From assembly GCA_007123695.1 (NCBI GenBank), contig SLGN01000441.1:1-11792 (forward strand): 11,792 bases of DNA. Reading direction: 5' to 3'. Source of the DNA: Verrucomicrobiales bacterium. Lineage in GTDB: Bacteria > Verrucomicrobiota > Verrucomicrobiia > Verrucomicrobiales > DEV007. Below the pieces are notes generated by a model. That model was not told the origin of the DNA and did not search any database. It was given only the letters and a program-made list of their open reading frames with translations. Shown in pieces: positions 1 to 6,981 of the stretch. A program made the translations under genes and the position numbers. Every line of letters begins with the position of its first letter. The first letter of the stretch is position 1.

Positions 1-520
1 CCGGTCCCTGCTTGCCGCCGGTCTTGTTCCACGTGTGCTGCATGATTACCCCTCCGAGTTCGGCGATCCGTTTGACGAGAGGCGGGAAGTTCGGGTGCGA
101 GCAGGCGAGCGCGCCGGGCCCTCCGCCGGGGAAGTAGACCCCGACCATGGGCCCGTCGCCGAGCCAGCGGTCGAGCGCCTCCCGCGAGGCGGCGGGATCG
201 TTCGCGTTCAGTTGGATCATCCCGAGGAGACGGTCGGGCCACGCTTGCAGCGGCTCGAGGACGAGCTGCGGCCGCAACCGCAGCAGCTCCTCGAGGGCGG
301 CGTCGCGGGTCGTGCCCAGGCCGACGTGGGAAAAGAGGCAGAGTTTCTCGAAGTGGCCGAGATCCGCAGCCCGACGCGAGCGCTCCAAGTCCGCGAGCAC
401 CCCCGAGACCCCGTCCTTGCCGGGATGGCCGTGAGAAGGCGTGAAGTAGGAATCCCAGATGCGGTAGGAACGCAACTGTTCGGCCGACGGCAGGCCCCAG
501 GTGAGATCGGAGAAGTTCAT
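1..520 (-). CDS. Amidohydrolase (metal-dependent TIM-barrel hydrolase), 3' end outside window
   Basis: The frame opens with an ATG at 520 and runs without a stop to the window edge, giving 173 residues. The text fits the amidohydrolase-2 family (metal-dependent TIM-barrel hydrolases): an early IWDSYFTPSHGHPG stretch (residues 21-34), an LFSHVGLGTT strand, a GVYFPGGGPG loop and a VIMQHTWNKTGG strand near residue 162, whose His could be a metal ligand. The usual DxHxH motif of the first strand is not clear: the aligned D23 is followed by SYFT, and the nearest HxH is H30-G-H32. No signal peptide is visible, so it is probably cytoplasmic. It starts 51 bp after the stop of the PQQ-propeller gene on the same strand, with no strong ribosome site, so co-transcription is likely. 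The substrate cannot be told from the sequence, and the family call is from memory of its motifs. Confidence 0.72.
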   Translation of the reverse strand, partial: MNFSDLTWGLPSAEQLRSYRIWDSYFTPSHGHPGKDGVSGVLADLERSRRAADLGHFEKLCLFSHVGLGTTRDAALEELLRLRPQLVLEPLQAWPDRLLGMIQLNANDPAASREALDRWLGDGPMVGVYFPGGGPGALACSHPNFPPLVKRIAELGGVIMQHTWNKTGGKQGP

Positions 521-571
521 GTCGATGGAGTCGGTGGCAGGGCATGCGCCCGACGAAGTTCCGCGCCTCCC

Positions 572-1909
572 CTACTGCCCCTCCACCCGGTAGAGATGGT
601 AGCGCGTCCGCAGAAACATGGCCTTCCCCGCCACCGCCGGCGAGGCCATGAAGCCAGGTCCGCGGCGGGGATCGTCGAGGGGGGCGTCGTCGGCGAGGCG
701 GTTGGTGGTGAGGACCTGGAACTCGCGCCCGGGCTGTAGCACGCTCGTTTCGCCCTCCAGGCTGAAGAAAAAGAGCTTGCCGTCGGCGAAGATCGGGGAG
801 GCGCGGAACTTGCCGCCGAGCCGGCCGCGCCAGACCTCTTCTCCGGTCTTTGCCTCGAGGCAGACGACGAAAGTGTCGTCCATGGCGAAGTAGACGAGAT
901 CGTCGACGACGATGGGAGAGGAGTATTTCGGAAAGGCCCGGTCGATCCGCCACTCGACATGGGTGTCGGTGACGACGCCGCTGCCGCCGGCCCGGACCGA
1001 AATCATCTCGGCGCCTCGGCTGAAGCCGGTGACAATGATGAAGCTGCCGTCGTGGTGGACGGGTCGGGCCGATGCGGAGTAGGCGGGGTGCTCGACCCTC
1101 CAAAGCTCCTCGCCGGTGCGGGGATCATAGCCGTAGGCGGCCTTGGCCCCGGCGCTGCACAGCAGTGGTTTCCCTTCGACGGAGACGATCAGGGGCGTGG
1201 CGTGCGCCTTGCGCCAGTCGCCCTCCCGCACGGCCGGATTTTCGTGGTCCTCGTCGTTCCACTCGACCGAGCGGTCCGTCCTCCACACCGTCTCTCCGGT
1301 CGCTTTGTCTAGGCCGACGAGATACTGAAGGTCGGCACCGTCGAAGGTGAGGATGAGGAGATCTTCAAAAAGCACCGGCGAGGACGAGGCGCCGCGGTAG
1401 TGCCAGCACTCGAGGTCGTCGCGCTTCCAGAGGACCTCGCGGGTGGCGGTGTCGAGGCAGGCGGTGCCGAAATGGCCGTAGTGGACGTAGACGCGTCCCG
1501 GCTCGACGACCGCCGAAGGGGTGGCGTAGCTGTTGTCCTTGGCCCCGTTGCCCATGGACTGGGGATCGTCGCTGTGGAAGAGCTTCACGTTGGCGAGGAT
1601 CTCGCCGGTGGCCGCGTCGATGCAGAGCACGAAATACTCGTGCCCTTCCTCGGTCGCGGTGGTCAGCCAGACCAGCCCGTCCATCACGACGGGCGAGGAA
1701 AGGCCGAGGTGGGGAATCTCCGTCTTCCAGGTCACGTTCTCGGTTTCGCTCCAACGGGTGGGCAGTCCGGGGTCGCCGGCGTGCCCGTCCTGGCTCGGGC
1801 CCCGGTAGTCCGGCCAGTTGTCGACGGCAAGAAGCGCGGACGCGGAAGCGAGAAGACCGACGAGGAGGAGGGCGAGCAGGGCGGGAGCAAGGGAAGACTG
1901 GAGGGTCAT
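572..1909 (-). CDS. Secreted PQQ-binding-like beta-propeller repeat protein
   Basis: A protein of 445 aa. I chose the ATG at 1909 because it places a signal peptide at the N-terminus: MTLQSS, then a hydrophobic run of Leu/Ala to about residue 28, then VDNWPDYRGPSQDG. An in-frame start at 2005 would put 32 polar residues before the signal. The body has at least five PQQ-type blades with the xxDxxTGExxW pattern, for example CIDAATGEIL, CLDTATREVLW, GLDKATGETVW, YDPRTGEELW and CLEAKTGEEVW. The block WSETENVTWKTEIPHLGLSSPVV is typical of the abundant PVC propeller proteins often annotated as PQQ-binding-like or BamB-like. It is probably periplasmic or extracytoplasmic. There is no evidence that it binds PQQ or acts as a dehydrogenase; many such proteins are scaffolds of unknown role. 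The amidohydrolase follows 51 bp downstream. It is transcribed divergently from the FabZ-like gene. Confidence 0.88.
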   Translation of the reverse strand: MTLQSSLAPALLALLLVGLLASASALLAVDNWPDYRGPSQDGHAGDPGLPTRWSETENVTWKTEIPHLGLSSPVVMDGLVWLTTATEEGHEYFVLCIDAATGEILANVKLFHSDDPQSMGNGAKDNSYATPSAVVEPGRVYVHYGHFGTACLDTATREVLWKRDDLECWHYRGASSSPVLFEDLLILTFDGADLQYLVGLDKATGETVWRTDRSVEWNDEDHENPAVREGDWRKAHATPLIVSVEGKPLLCSAGAKAAYGYDPRTGEELWRVEHPAYSASARPVHHDGSFIIVTGFSRGAEMISVRAGGSGVVTDTHVEWRIDRAFPKYSSPIVVDDLVYFAMDDTFVVCLEAKTGEEVWRGRLGGKFRASPIFADGKLFFFSLEGETSVLQPGREFQVLTTNRLADDAPLDDPRRGPGFMASPAVAGKAMFLRTRYHLYRVEGQ

Positions 1910-1938
1910 GCCCCGATGCTGCCGTTGCCATTGGTATC

Positions 1939-2004
1939 TGTCAACCTTCTCGGCCCGCGTGTCGGCACTGCATTGCGTTCCCAAGCGGATCAAGACGTTT
2001 GACA
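1939..2004. promoter_or_regulatory. Divergent promoter region with a TTGACA box on each strand
   Basis: The 140-bp gap between the divergent PQQ-propeller and FabZ-like genes carries two exact TTGACA hexamers, one on the minus strand (1944-1939) facing the PQQ gene and one on the plus strand (1999-2004) facing the FabZ-like gene. The matching -10 boxes are poor. On the plus strand TATGTT at 2025-2030 lies 20 bp away; on the minus strand only CAGCAT is found at 17 bp. The -35 boxes are seen; their use as promoters is inferred and weakly supported. Confidence 0.25.
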
Positions 2005-2049
2005 TTCGCCGCCGCCGCCGAAACTATGTTCTTTTCCCCCGAAAGTTCC

Positions 2050-2532
2050 ATGGCATCCCCCCCCATTCTCGACCCTTCCTCCATCGACCGCTCGCAAACG
2101 GCGGTGACGAAGCAGGAGCTCCTGACGCTCAACGCGCAGCGGGACGAATTCGAACAGGTGGACCGGCTCGTCCTGCTGGACCTCGACCAGGGCATCGCGG
2201 TGGGGATCAAAGCGCAGAGGCCCGATGAGTTCTGGACCCGCGGCCACATCCCGGGGCGGCCGATCATGCCGGGAGTGCTCATGATCGAGATGGCCGCCCA
2301 GATCGGATCGGCGGTCTACCACCTCAAGTTTGGAACGGGCGGAAAGAAGTTCTTCGGCTTCGCCGGCGTCGACGGGGTGAAGTTCCGCGGCGGCGTCGAG
2401 CCCGGCGACGAGCTGCTGATGGTGGTGCGGGCCAAGGCCCTGCGCTCGAGGATGGCGACCTTCCAAACCCAGGGCTTCGTCGGAGAGAAGATGGTCTTCG
2501 AAGGCGACGTCTCCGGAGTCGTGATCGGGTGA
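2050..2532 (+). CDS. FabZ/FabA-type 3-hydroxyacyl-ACP dehydratase (hotdog fold)
   Basis: A cytoplasmic protein of 160 aa, the normal size for a single-hotdog dehydratase. The motif GHIPGRPIMPGVLMIE (residues 65-80) matches the FabZ active site HxPGxPxxPGVLxxE. Catalytic His66 and Glu80 are 14 residues apart, as in E. coli FabZ. The C-terminal half has the expected KFFGFAGVDGVKFRGGVEPGDELLMVV strands. The family removes water from 3-hydroxyacyl-ACP to give the trans-2-enoyl-ACP in fatty acid elongation. I chose the ATG at 2050 because a GAAAG lies 5 nt before it; an ATG at 2026 or the TTG at 1999 would only add low-complexity residues. No other fatty acid synthesis gene is nearby, so it could be the main FabZ or an accessory dehydratase. 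I therefore leave the symbol blank. Confidence 0.88.
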   Translation: MASPPILDPSSIDRSQTAVTKQELLTLNAQRDEFEQVDRLVLLDLDQGIAVGIKAQRPDEFWTRGHIPGRPIMPGVLMIEMAAQIGSAVYHLKFGTGGKKFFGFAGVDGVKFRGGVEPGDELLMVVRAKALRSRMATFQTQGFVGEKMVFEGDVSGVVIG

Positions 2533-2614
2533 GGACCGCCCTCCGCCCCGGCGCAAGCGTGGGCGTGCCGGATGCCGAGTCTCTCTCGGTCCACAAATCC
2601 GTAGCCGCTTCTCC

Positions 2615-2641
2615 CTGACACCGCCGGTTTCCCCGTATACA
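2615..2641 (+). promoter_or_regulatory. Possible promoter of the DUF1552 gene
   Basis: CTGACA (2615-2620, 5 of 6 to the -35 consensus) is followed after 15 bp by TATACA (2636-2641, 4 of 6 to the -10 consensus). The -10 ends only 10 nt before the ATG at 2652. No purine-rich ribosome site precedes that ATG, so a very short leader or a leaderless transcript would follow. The 15-bp spacer is shorter than the usual 17, so this is tentative. Confidence 0.3.
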
Positions 2642-2651
2642 TTGCAAGATC

Positions 2652-3983
2652 ATGAAGACCTCCCGTCGTCGCTTCCTCCGCGGAACCGGGGTCGCCCTGG
2701 GGCTGCCCTGGTTCGAATCCGTCTCCGCCTTCGGAGGCGAGGCCACCAGCGCCGCCGCCAAGGCGGGCGAGCCTCCGCGCCGCCTCGCCGTCTGCTTCAC
2801 CGGGAACGGGGTCAACCCCCACCACTGGGGCGCCAAGGCCGGCGACAGCGGGCTCGAGTTCGCCAAGTCCCTGCGCCCCCTCGATCCGCTCAAGGATCAG
2901 ATCAACGTCTTCCAGGGTCTCTGGAACCCCACCACGATCGAGGGCGAAGGCGGGCACTACCCGAAGATGAACGTGCTCTCGGGCCTCCGGGTGAAGAAGA
3001 CGACCACCGACGTCGAGGTCGGCACCACGATGGACCAGATCGTCGCGGCCCACGCCGGACGCCACACCCCCGTCCCGAGCGTCGTCCTCGGCACGGAGCG
3101 CCCCATGTACTCCACCGACTCGGGCTTCACCTCGATCTACTCGGCCTACATCTCGTGGAGCAGCCCGACGACCCCGGCGCCCAAGGAGATCTTCCCCCAG
3201 CAGGCTTTCGACCAGCTCTTCGACGACGGCAGCCGCCGCCAGCGCGACAAAAGCATTCTCGACCTGGTTCTCGACGACGCCAAGGGCCTGCGCAGCCGCC
3301 TCAGCGTGCGCGACAGCCAGAAGCTCGACGAATACCTCGCCTCGGTCCGCGAGATTGAAAAGCGCGTCGAGCAGGCCGAAAAAATCAGCCAGATCGAGGC
3401 CGGCGACGGGGCCTGGCGCCCTTCGGTCGAGTCCCCCACGATCGGGCGTCCCGATGGCGGCATCCCCGCGAGCTCCGAGGACCACATCCGCCTCATGTTC
3501 GACATCCTCCTGCTTGCCTTCCAGATGGACCGCACCCGGGTGGCGACCTTCATGCTGAACAACGACCTCTCGAACATGCGCTTCCCCAGCCTCGATGGCG
3601 TCACCTCCGGAATCCACGAACTCTCGCACCACGCCAACGACGAGACCCGGCTCGACCACTACCAGCGCGTCAACGAATTCCAAGTGCGCCTCTGGTCCGA
3701 GTTCCTCGAAAAGATGGCCGCAACCGACGAGGGCGGCTCCTCCCTGCTCGACAACAGCATGATACTGCTGACGAGCAGCCTTATGGACGGCAACGCCCAC
3801 GACTCGCGCCAGCTCCCCGTCGTCCTCGCGGGCGGCGGCGGCGGCACCATCCGAGGCGGTCGCCTCCACGACCTCTCCGAAGATCCCAACCGCAAGCTCT
3901 GCCGCCTCCACCTCGCCCTGATGGACCGCATGGGCGTCCGAGTCGACAGCTTCGGCGACGCCGAGAACGCGCTGGCGATTTGA
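2652..3983 (+). CDS. DUF1552 domain-containing exported protein
   Basis: A protein of 443 aa. It opens with a Tat-like signal, S4-R-R-R-F-L-R10, followed by a short weakly hydrophobic stretch (GTGVALGLPWFES), which is the usual start of DUF1552 proteins. The body shows family text: RLAVCFTGNGVNPHHWG (about 51-67), a PLKDQINVFQGLWN segment, GGHYPKMNVLSG, a DQIVAAHAG block, a long Lys/Glu/Arg-rich helix with KLDEYLASVREIEKRVEQAEK (about residues 226-246), HIRLMFDILLLAFQMDRTRVATFMLNNDLSN, and a His-rich GIHELSHHAN. It is probably exported folded. The biochemical function of DUF1552 is not known. In PVC and some proteobacterial genomes these genes often sit beside a DUF1587/1588/1592/1595 cytochrome-type gene, which is absent here. 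The next gene is instead a haem-binding propeller protein 304 bp downstream. C-ending codons dominate, as in the neighbours. Confidence 0.88.
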   Translation: MKTSRRRFLRGTGVALGLPWFESVSAFGGEATSAAAKAGEPPRRLAVCFTGNGVNPHHWGAKAGDSGLEFAKSLRPLDPLKDQINVFQGLWNPTTIEGEGGHYPKMNVLSGLRVKKTTTDVEVGTTMDQIVAAHAGRHTPVPSVVLGTERPMYSTDSGFTSIYSAYISWSSPTTPAPKEIFPQQAFDQLFDDGSRRQRDKSILDLVLDDAKGLRSRLSVRDSQKLDEYLASVREIEKRVEQAEKISQIEAGDGAWRPSVESPTIGRPDGGIPASSEDHIRLMFDILLLAFQMDRTRVATFMLNNDLSNMRFPSLDGVTSGIHELSHHANDETRLDHYQRVNEFQVRLWSEFLEKMAATDEGGSSLLDNSMILLTSSLMDGNAHDSRQLPVVLAGGGGGTIRGGRLHDLSEDPNRKLCRLHLALMDRMGVRVDSFGDAENALAI

Positions 3984-4073
3984 GGGAGGGTGGATGGGGG
4001 CCAGCTTCCCGTGCGAAACGATTGAAAGGCGGTAGCGCAAAAAAGAAGAGACCGAAGGGCGCGAAGCCATGTA

Positions 4074-4094
4074 GCATGGGCTTCCAGCCCATTC
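4074..4094. repeat. Palindromic repeat, copy 1
   Basis: ATGGGCT-TCC-AGCCCAT (4076-4092) is a perfect 7-bp stem with a 3-nt loop. With GC in front it becomes a 9-bp arm, GCATGGGCT, with one mismatch opposite. The same arm recurs at 4198. It resembles a REP-like or other short dispersed palindromic element. Confidence 0.6.
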
Positions 4095-4197
4095 CCCGGC
4101 CCCAGGCCGCCGAACTGCCAGCCTGTCGCGACCGCTCTGAAACGGACCGTTTTCTCGAGATCAAGCGATTCCAGAACTTCGGCGTTTGCCCTGAAAT

Positions 4198-4218
4198 GCA
4201 TGGGCTGGGAGCCCAAGC
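4198..4218. repeat. Palindromic repeat, copy 2
   Basis: TGGGCT-GGG-AGCCCA (4201-4215) is a perfect 6-bp stem with a 3-nt loop. The left arm GCATGGGCT (4198-4206) is identical to that of copy 1, 124 bp upstream, and pairs with one mismatch to 4210-4218. The loop GGG against TCC in copy 1 shows the two are best read as opposite orientations of one element, with the form TGGGCTnCCAGCCCA. Confidence 0.6.
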
Positions 4219-4231
4219 AATTTCCGCGCTG

Positions 4232-4287
4232 AAAACTGAAAACTGAAAACTTCCCCCCCAAAACTGAAACCTGAAAACTTCCCCCCC
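4232..4287 (+). repeat. Two-unit 28-bp tandem repeat abutting the start codon at 4288
   Basis: Units 4232-4259 and 4260-4287 are identical at 27 of 28 positions; the one difference is A at 4242 against C at 4270. Each unit consists of AAAACTGAAAnCTGAAAACT-type 7-bp subrepeats followed by TT and seven C residues. The second C7 run ends directly at the ATG of the haem-protein gene, so the translation initiation region of that gene is made of repeat sequence and contains no ribosome site. Confidence 0.9.
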
Positions 4288-6876
4288 ATGCCCCTCCGAT
4301 TGCCGAGCTTCCCTCGCGCTCCCCTGCCGTTCCTGATCGCCGCCGCGCTTTTCTCCCCTCTCGGCGCCCAGCAAAAACCACCGAAAATGCCGGAGGTTCC
4401 GACGGAGATTCCGCCGCGAATCGAGACGCGCCAGCCGGGGGTGAAGATGACCCTGCTCGCCGAACATCCCGCCATCGTCACTCCGACGGGGCTCGACGTC
4501 GATGCCGAGGGCCGCATCTACACCATCGCCTGCCACACCCACTTCCGCCCCGAGGGCTACGAGGGGCCGGAGCACGACGAGATCCTCGTCTTCGACCGAG
4601 ACGGCGGCAATCGCCGGGTCTTCTACAACCGCACCGTCGCGACGATGCAGCTCGTCCTCGGACCCGACGGCTGGGTCTACCTCGCCGAGCGCGGACGCAT
4701 CCTGCGGGTGCGCGACAGCGACGGAGACGGTATCGCCGACACCGAGGAGACGGTCGCCTTCCTCGACACCCTCGCCGACTACCCCCACAACGGCCTCAGC
4801 GGCATGGCCTGGCATCCCGAGGGCGACCTCGTCTTTTCCCTCGGGGAGAATTTCGGGAAGGACTGGGTCCTGACCTCCTCCGACGGCTCGGTCGAGCGCG
4901 GCCGGGGCGAAGGCGGCGTCTTCCGCTGCGCCCCCGACGGCAAGGGAATGCGGCGCATCGCGCGGGGCTTCTGGAATCCCTTTGGCCTGATGGTGAACCC
5001 GCTCGGTGAAATCTTCGCCCCCGACAACGACCCCGGGAGCCGCCCGCCCTGCCGTCTCCTTCATATCGTCGAGGGGGCCGACTACGGCTACCAATGGGTC
5101 TACGGCAGAGCCCCGGTCCATCCCTTCGTGGCGTGGAACGGTGAACTGCGTGGCACCCTCGGCATGGTCCATCCTTCGGGCGAAGGTCCCTGCGCCATCG
5201 TCCCGCTCGGCGGCGGAGTCCTCATTCCCTCGTGGAGCGACCACAGCATCGACTACTACCCGCTCGAGCGCGAGGGCGCGAGCTACCGCTCGGACCGGGT
5301 CGCCCTTGTGGAGGGCAGCGACTTCTTTCGCCCCACGGGCATGGCGCGCGGACCCGACGGGGCGTATTACGTGAACGACTGGGTCTTCAGTTCCTACCCG
5401 ATCCACGGGCGGGGCCGCCTCTGGCGCCTCGAGATCGAAAGCGACGTCGCGGCTACCGCCGGCTGGCTCAAGGCCGAACCCGATACGCTTAACGAAGCCG
5501 CCCGGCTCGCCGCCGAGCTGCGCGAAGGCCGTTCGCAACTGCCCGAGGGCGAGCTGCTCGCCCTGGCCAAGGACGACGACGCCTACCTCGCCGATGCCGC
5601 CCTTTCCGCCCTCGCCGCACGCAGTGATTCGTGGACGCCCGAGTCCCTGCGTGTCATGGCGCCGGAGAACCGCGTCCTCGCCCTCGTCGCCCTGCGCCGC
5701 GTCGATCTCGAAGAGGAAAAATGGGTCCGCGCCTTTCTCAACGACCCCGATCCCGAGATTCGCTTCGAATGCCTCCGCTGGATCGCCGACGCGGTGCTCA
5801 CTTCCTTCACCGCCGAGGTCGAGGCCCTGCTCTCCGATCCCGGGCTCGACTACCGCCTCTTCGAGGCCGCTCTGGCCGCCTGGAACACTCTGCGGGGCGA
5901 GCCCGGCGCCGGGGTGACGAACCCCGAAGTGCTCTCCGAAAAGATCCTCGACCCCGCCACCCCGCCGCGGCTGAAGGGCTACGCTCTGCGCCTCCTTCCG
6001 CCGACGCATGCGCAGGTGACCCTGCCCCTGCTGCGTGAACTTCTCGGCGCCGGGGATCCGGGCCTGTCTCTCGAGGCCGTGCGCAGCCTCGCGGCGAGAA
6101 ACGAGGACGAATCCCGCAGCCTCCTCGCCGACATCGCCTCTGACGGGGAACGCGACGGCGCCTTGCGGGCCGAGGCGGTCGCCGGACTCGCCTCCTCCGA
6201 CGCGCCCGAGCATCGCGATCTTCTCTTCGCCCTCGCCGGAGAGCCGCACGCCGTCATCCGCGAGGAGGCCCTGCGGGCACTGCGCGGCGTAGCGCCCGAC
6301 GCCGAGGGGCGCGAGACCCTCGCCCAAGTCGCATCGAACCATCCCAGCGCCGCCGACCTCGTCGCCACCCTGCTCGATCCCGCCTCGCTCTACGCCGGGA
6401 GGCCCGCCTTCGAAGACACCGCAGCCTGGCTCGCGCGGCTCGACGCCGTGCCCGGCGAAGCCGACCCGGAGGCGGGACGCCGCGTCTTCTTCCATTCCAA
6501 GCTCGCCCTCTGCTCGAACTGCCACCGCCACGGCGGGCGCGGGGTCGTCCTAGGACCCGACCTCAGCCTGATCGGCCGCCAGGGCGACCGCGAAGCCCTG
6601 CTGCGCTCCATCCTCGAGCCCGAACGCGAGGTTGCCCCCCAATTTTATCCCAGCCAGGTCAAGCTCGCCGACGGCAGCGAATTCGTCGGCATCCTACTGC
6701 GCTCGTCCAGCACCGAGGTCTTCCGCGACCTCGAGGGCAAGGAACGCTCCTTCCCCAAGCCCGACATCGTTTCGCGAGTCGAGCTGCGCACCTCCCTGAT
6801 GCCCCCCGGCCTCGTCTCCAGCCTGACCGACCGCGAGCTGCGCGACCTCCTCGCGTTTCTCGAAGGCGAGGAATGA
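4288..6876 (+). CDS. PVC-type haem-binding CxxCH protein (propeller, HEAT-like region, cytochrome c domain)
   Basis: An 862-aa secreted protein. The signal peptide is residues 1-27 (hydrophobic FLIAAALFSPLGA, cleavage before QQ). Residues of about 50-400 form the N-terminal beta-propeller annotated in PVC genomes as a membrane-bound dehydrogenase domain, with text such as GLDVDAEGRIYTIA, LVLGPDGWVYLAERGRILRV, DSDGDGIADTEE and GFWNPFGLMVNPLGEIFAPDND. Residues of about 405-700 are Ala/Leu/Glu-rich repeated helices of HEAT type. Residues of about 725-862 are the Pirellula/Verrucomicrobium-type haem domain: CSNCH at 742-746 covalently binds haem, GRGVVLGPDLSLIG follows, and Met838 in SLMPPG could be the sixth ligand. 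It probably acts as an extracytoplasmic electron-transfer or oxidoreductase protein; the substrate is unknown. The start at 4288 is set by the signal peptide and directly follows the tandem repeat. Confidence 0.93.
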   Translation: MPLRLPSFPRAPLPFLIAAALFSPLGAQQKPPKMPEVPTEIPPRIETRQPGVKMTLLAEHPAIVTPTGLDVDAEGRIYTIACHTHFRPEGYEGPEHDEILVFDRDGGNRRVFYNRTVATMQLVLGPDGWVYLAERGRILRVRDSDGDGIADTEETVAFLDTLADYPHNGLSGMAWHPEGDLVFSLGENFGKDWVLTSSDGSVERGRGEGGVFRCAPDGKGMRRIARGFWNPFGLMVNPLGEIFAPDNDPGSRPPCRLLHIVEGADYGYQWVYGRAPVHPFVAWNGELRGTLGMVHPSGEGPCAIVPLGGGVLIPSWSDHSIDYYPLEREGASYRSDRVALVEGSDFFRPTGMARGPDGAYYVNDWVFSSYPIHGRGRLWRLEIESDVAATAGWLKAEPDTLNEAARLAAELREGRSQLPEGELLALAKDDDAYLADAALSALAARSDSWTPESLRVMAPENRVLALVALRRVDLEEEKWVRAFLNDPDPEIRFECLRWIADAVLTSFTAEVEALLSDPGLDYRLFEAALAAWNTLRGEPGAGVTNPEVLSEKILDPATPPRLKGYALRLLPPTHAQVTLPLLRELLGAGDPGLSLEAVRSLAARNEDESRSLLADIASDGERDGALRAEAVAGLASSDAPEHRDLLFALAGEPHAVIREEALRALRGVAPDAEGRETLAQVASNHPSAADLVATLLDPASLYAGRPAFEDTAAWLARLDAVPGEADPEAGRRVFFHSKLALCSNCHRHGGRGVVLGPDLSLIGRQGDREALLRSILEPEREVAPQFYPSQVKLADGSEFVGILLRSSSTEVFRDLEGKERSFPKPDIVSRVELRTSLMPPGLVSSLTDRELRDLLAFLEGEE

Positions 6877-6892
6877 GGCCGGCACCCGCGGT

Positions 6893-6924
6893 TTCCTCGA
6901 ATCCGGCGACTCTTCCTCGAATCC
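6893..6924. repeat. 12-bp direct repeat between the convergent haem and RAYT genes
   Basis: TTCCTCGAATCC occurs at 6893-6904 and again at 6913-6924, a 20-bp period. It lies in the 105-bp gap between the two converging stop codons. An 8-bp palindrome, CTCGCGAG, follows at 6937-6944. No U-tract terminator is seen in the gap. Confidence 0.55.
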
Positions 6925-6981
6925 TCCAAACTGCGGCTCGCGAGATTCCACTCCAGCCTACCGACCCGCGCCCATTGCTTT

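Larger units (their letters stand above)
3984..4287. other. 304-bp intergenic region with palindromes and tandem repeats, no gene
   Basis: This is the longest gene-free stretch in the window. It separates the DUF1552 gene from the haem-protein gene on the same strand. It holds two copies of the 9-mer GCATGGGCT, each at the left arm of a short palindrome (4074-4094 and 4198-4218), a small palindrome AAACGG-A-CCGTTT (4140-4152), and a 28-bp tandem repeat that ends at the next start codon. An 88-codon plus-strand frame (3980-4246) and minus-strand frames across it contain phrases such as MGFQPI and GLEAHAT. I remember these from spurious hypothetical proteins in Verrucomicrobia, which points to a dispersed intergenic element rather than a gene. 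That recollection is not a database result. Confidence 0.6.

Noticed and set aside
2316..4070. A 584-codon minus-strand frame opposite the DUF1552 gene
   Set aside because: Same antisense effect; it crosses two real plus-strand genes and shows no motif of its own.
3984..4230. A structured RNA or riboswitch in the 304-bp gap
   Set aside because: The hairpins are short and match a dispersed palindromic repeat; no known riboswitch core was recognised.
3980..4246. An 88-codon plus-strand frame in the gap before the haem gene
   Set aside because: It has no ribosome site, overlaps the DUF1552 stop and consists mostly of the palindromic repeat; similar MGFQP-type hypothetical proteins are, in my recollection, repeat artefacts.
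3781..6531. A 916-codon open frame on the minus strand opposite the haem-protein gene
   Set aside because: It lies antisense to a gene with a signal peptide, propeller and CxxCH motifs. Its own translation is Gly/Glu/Val-rich with no recognisable domain. Long antisense frames are expected in GC-rich genes because the codons that mirror stops are rare.
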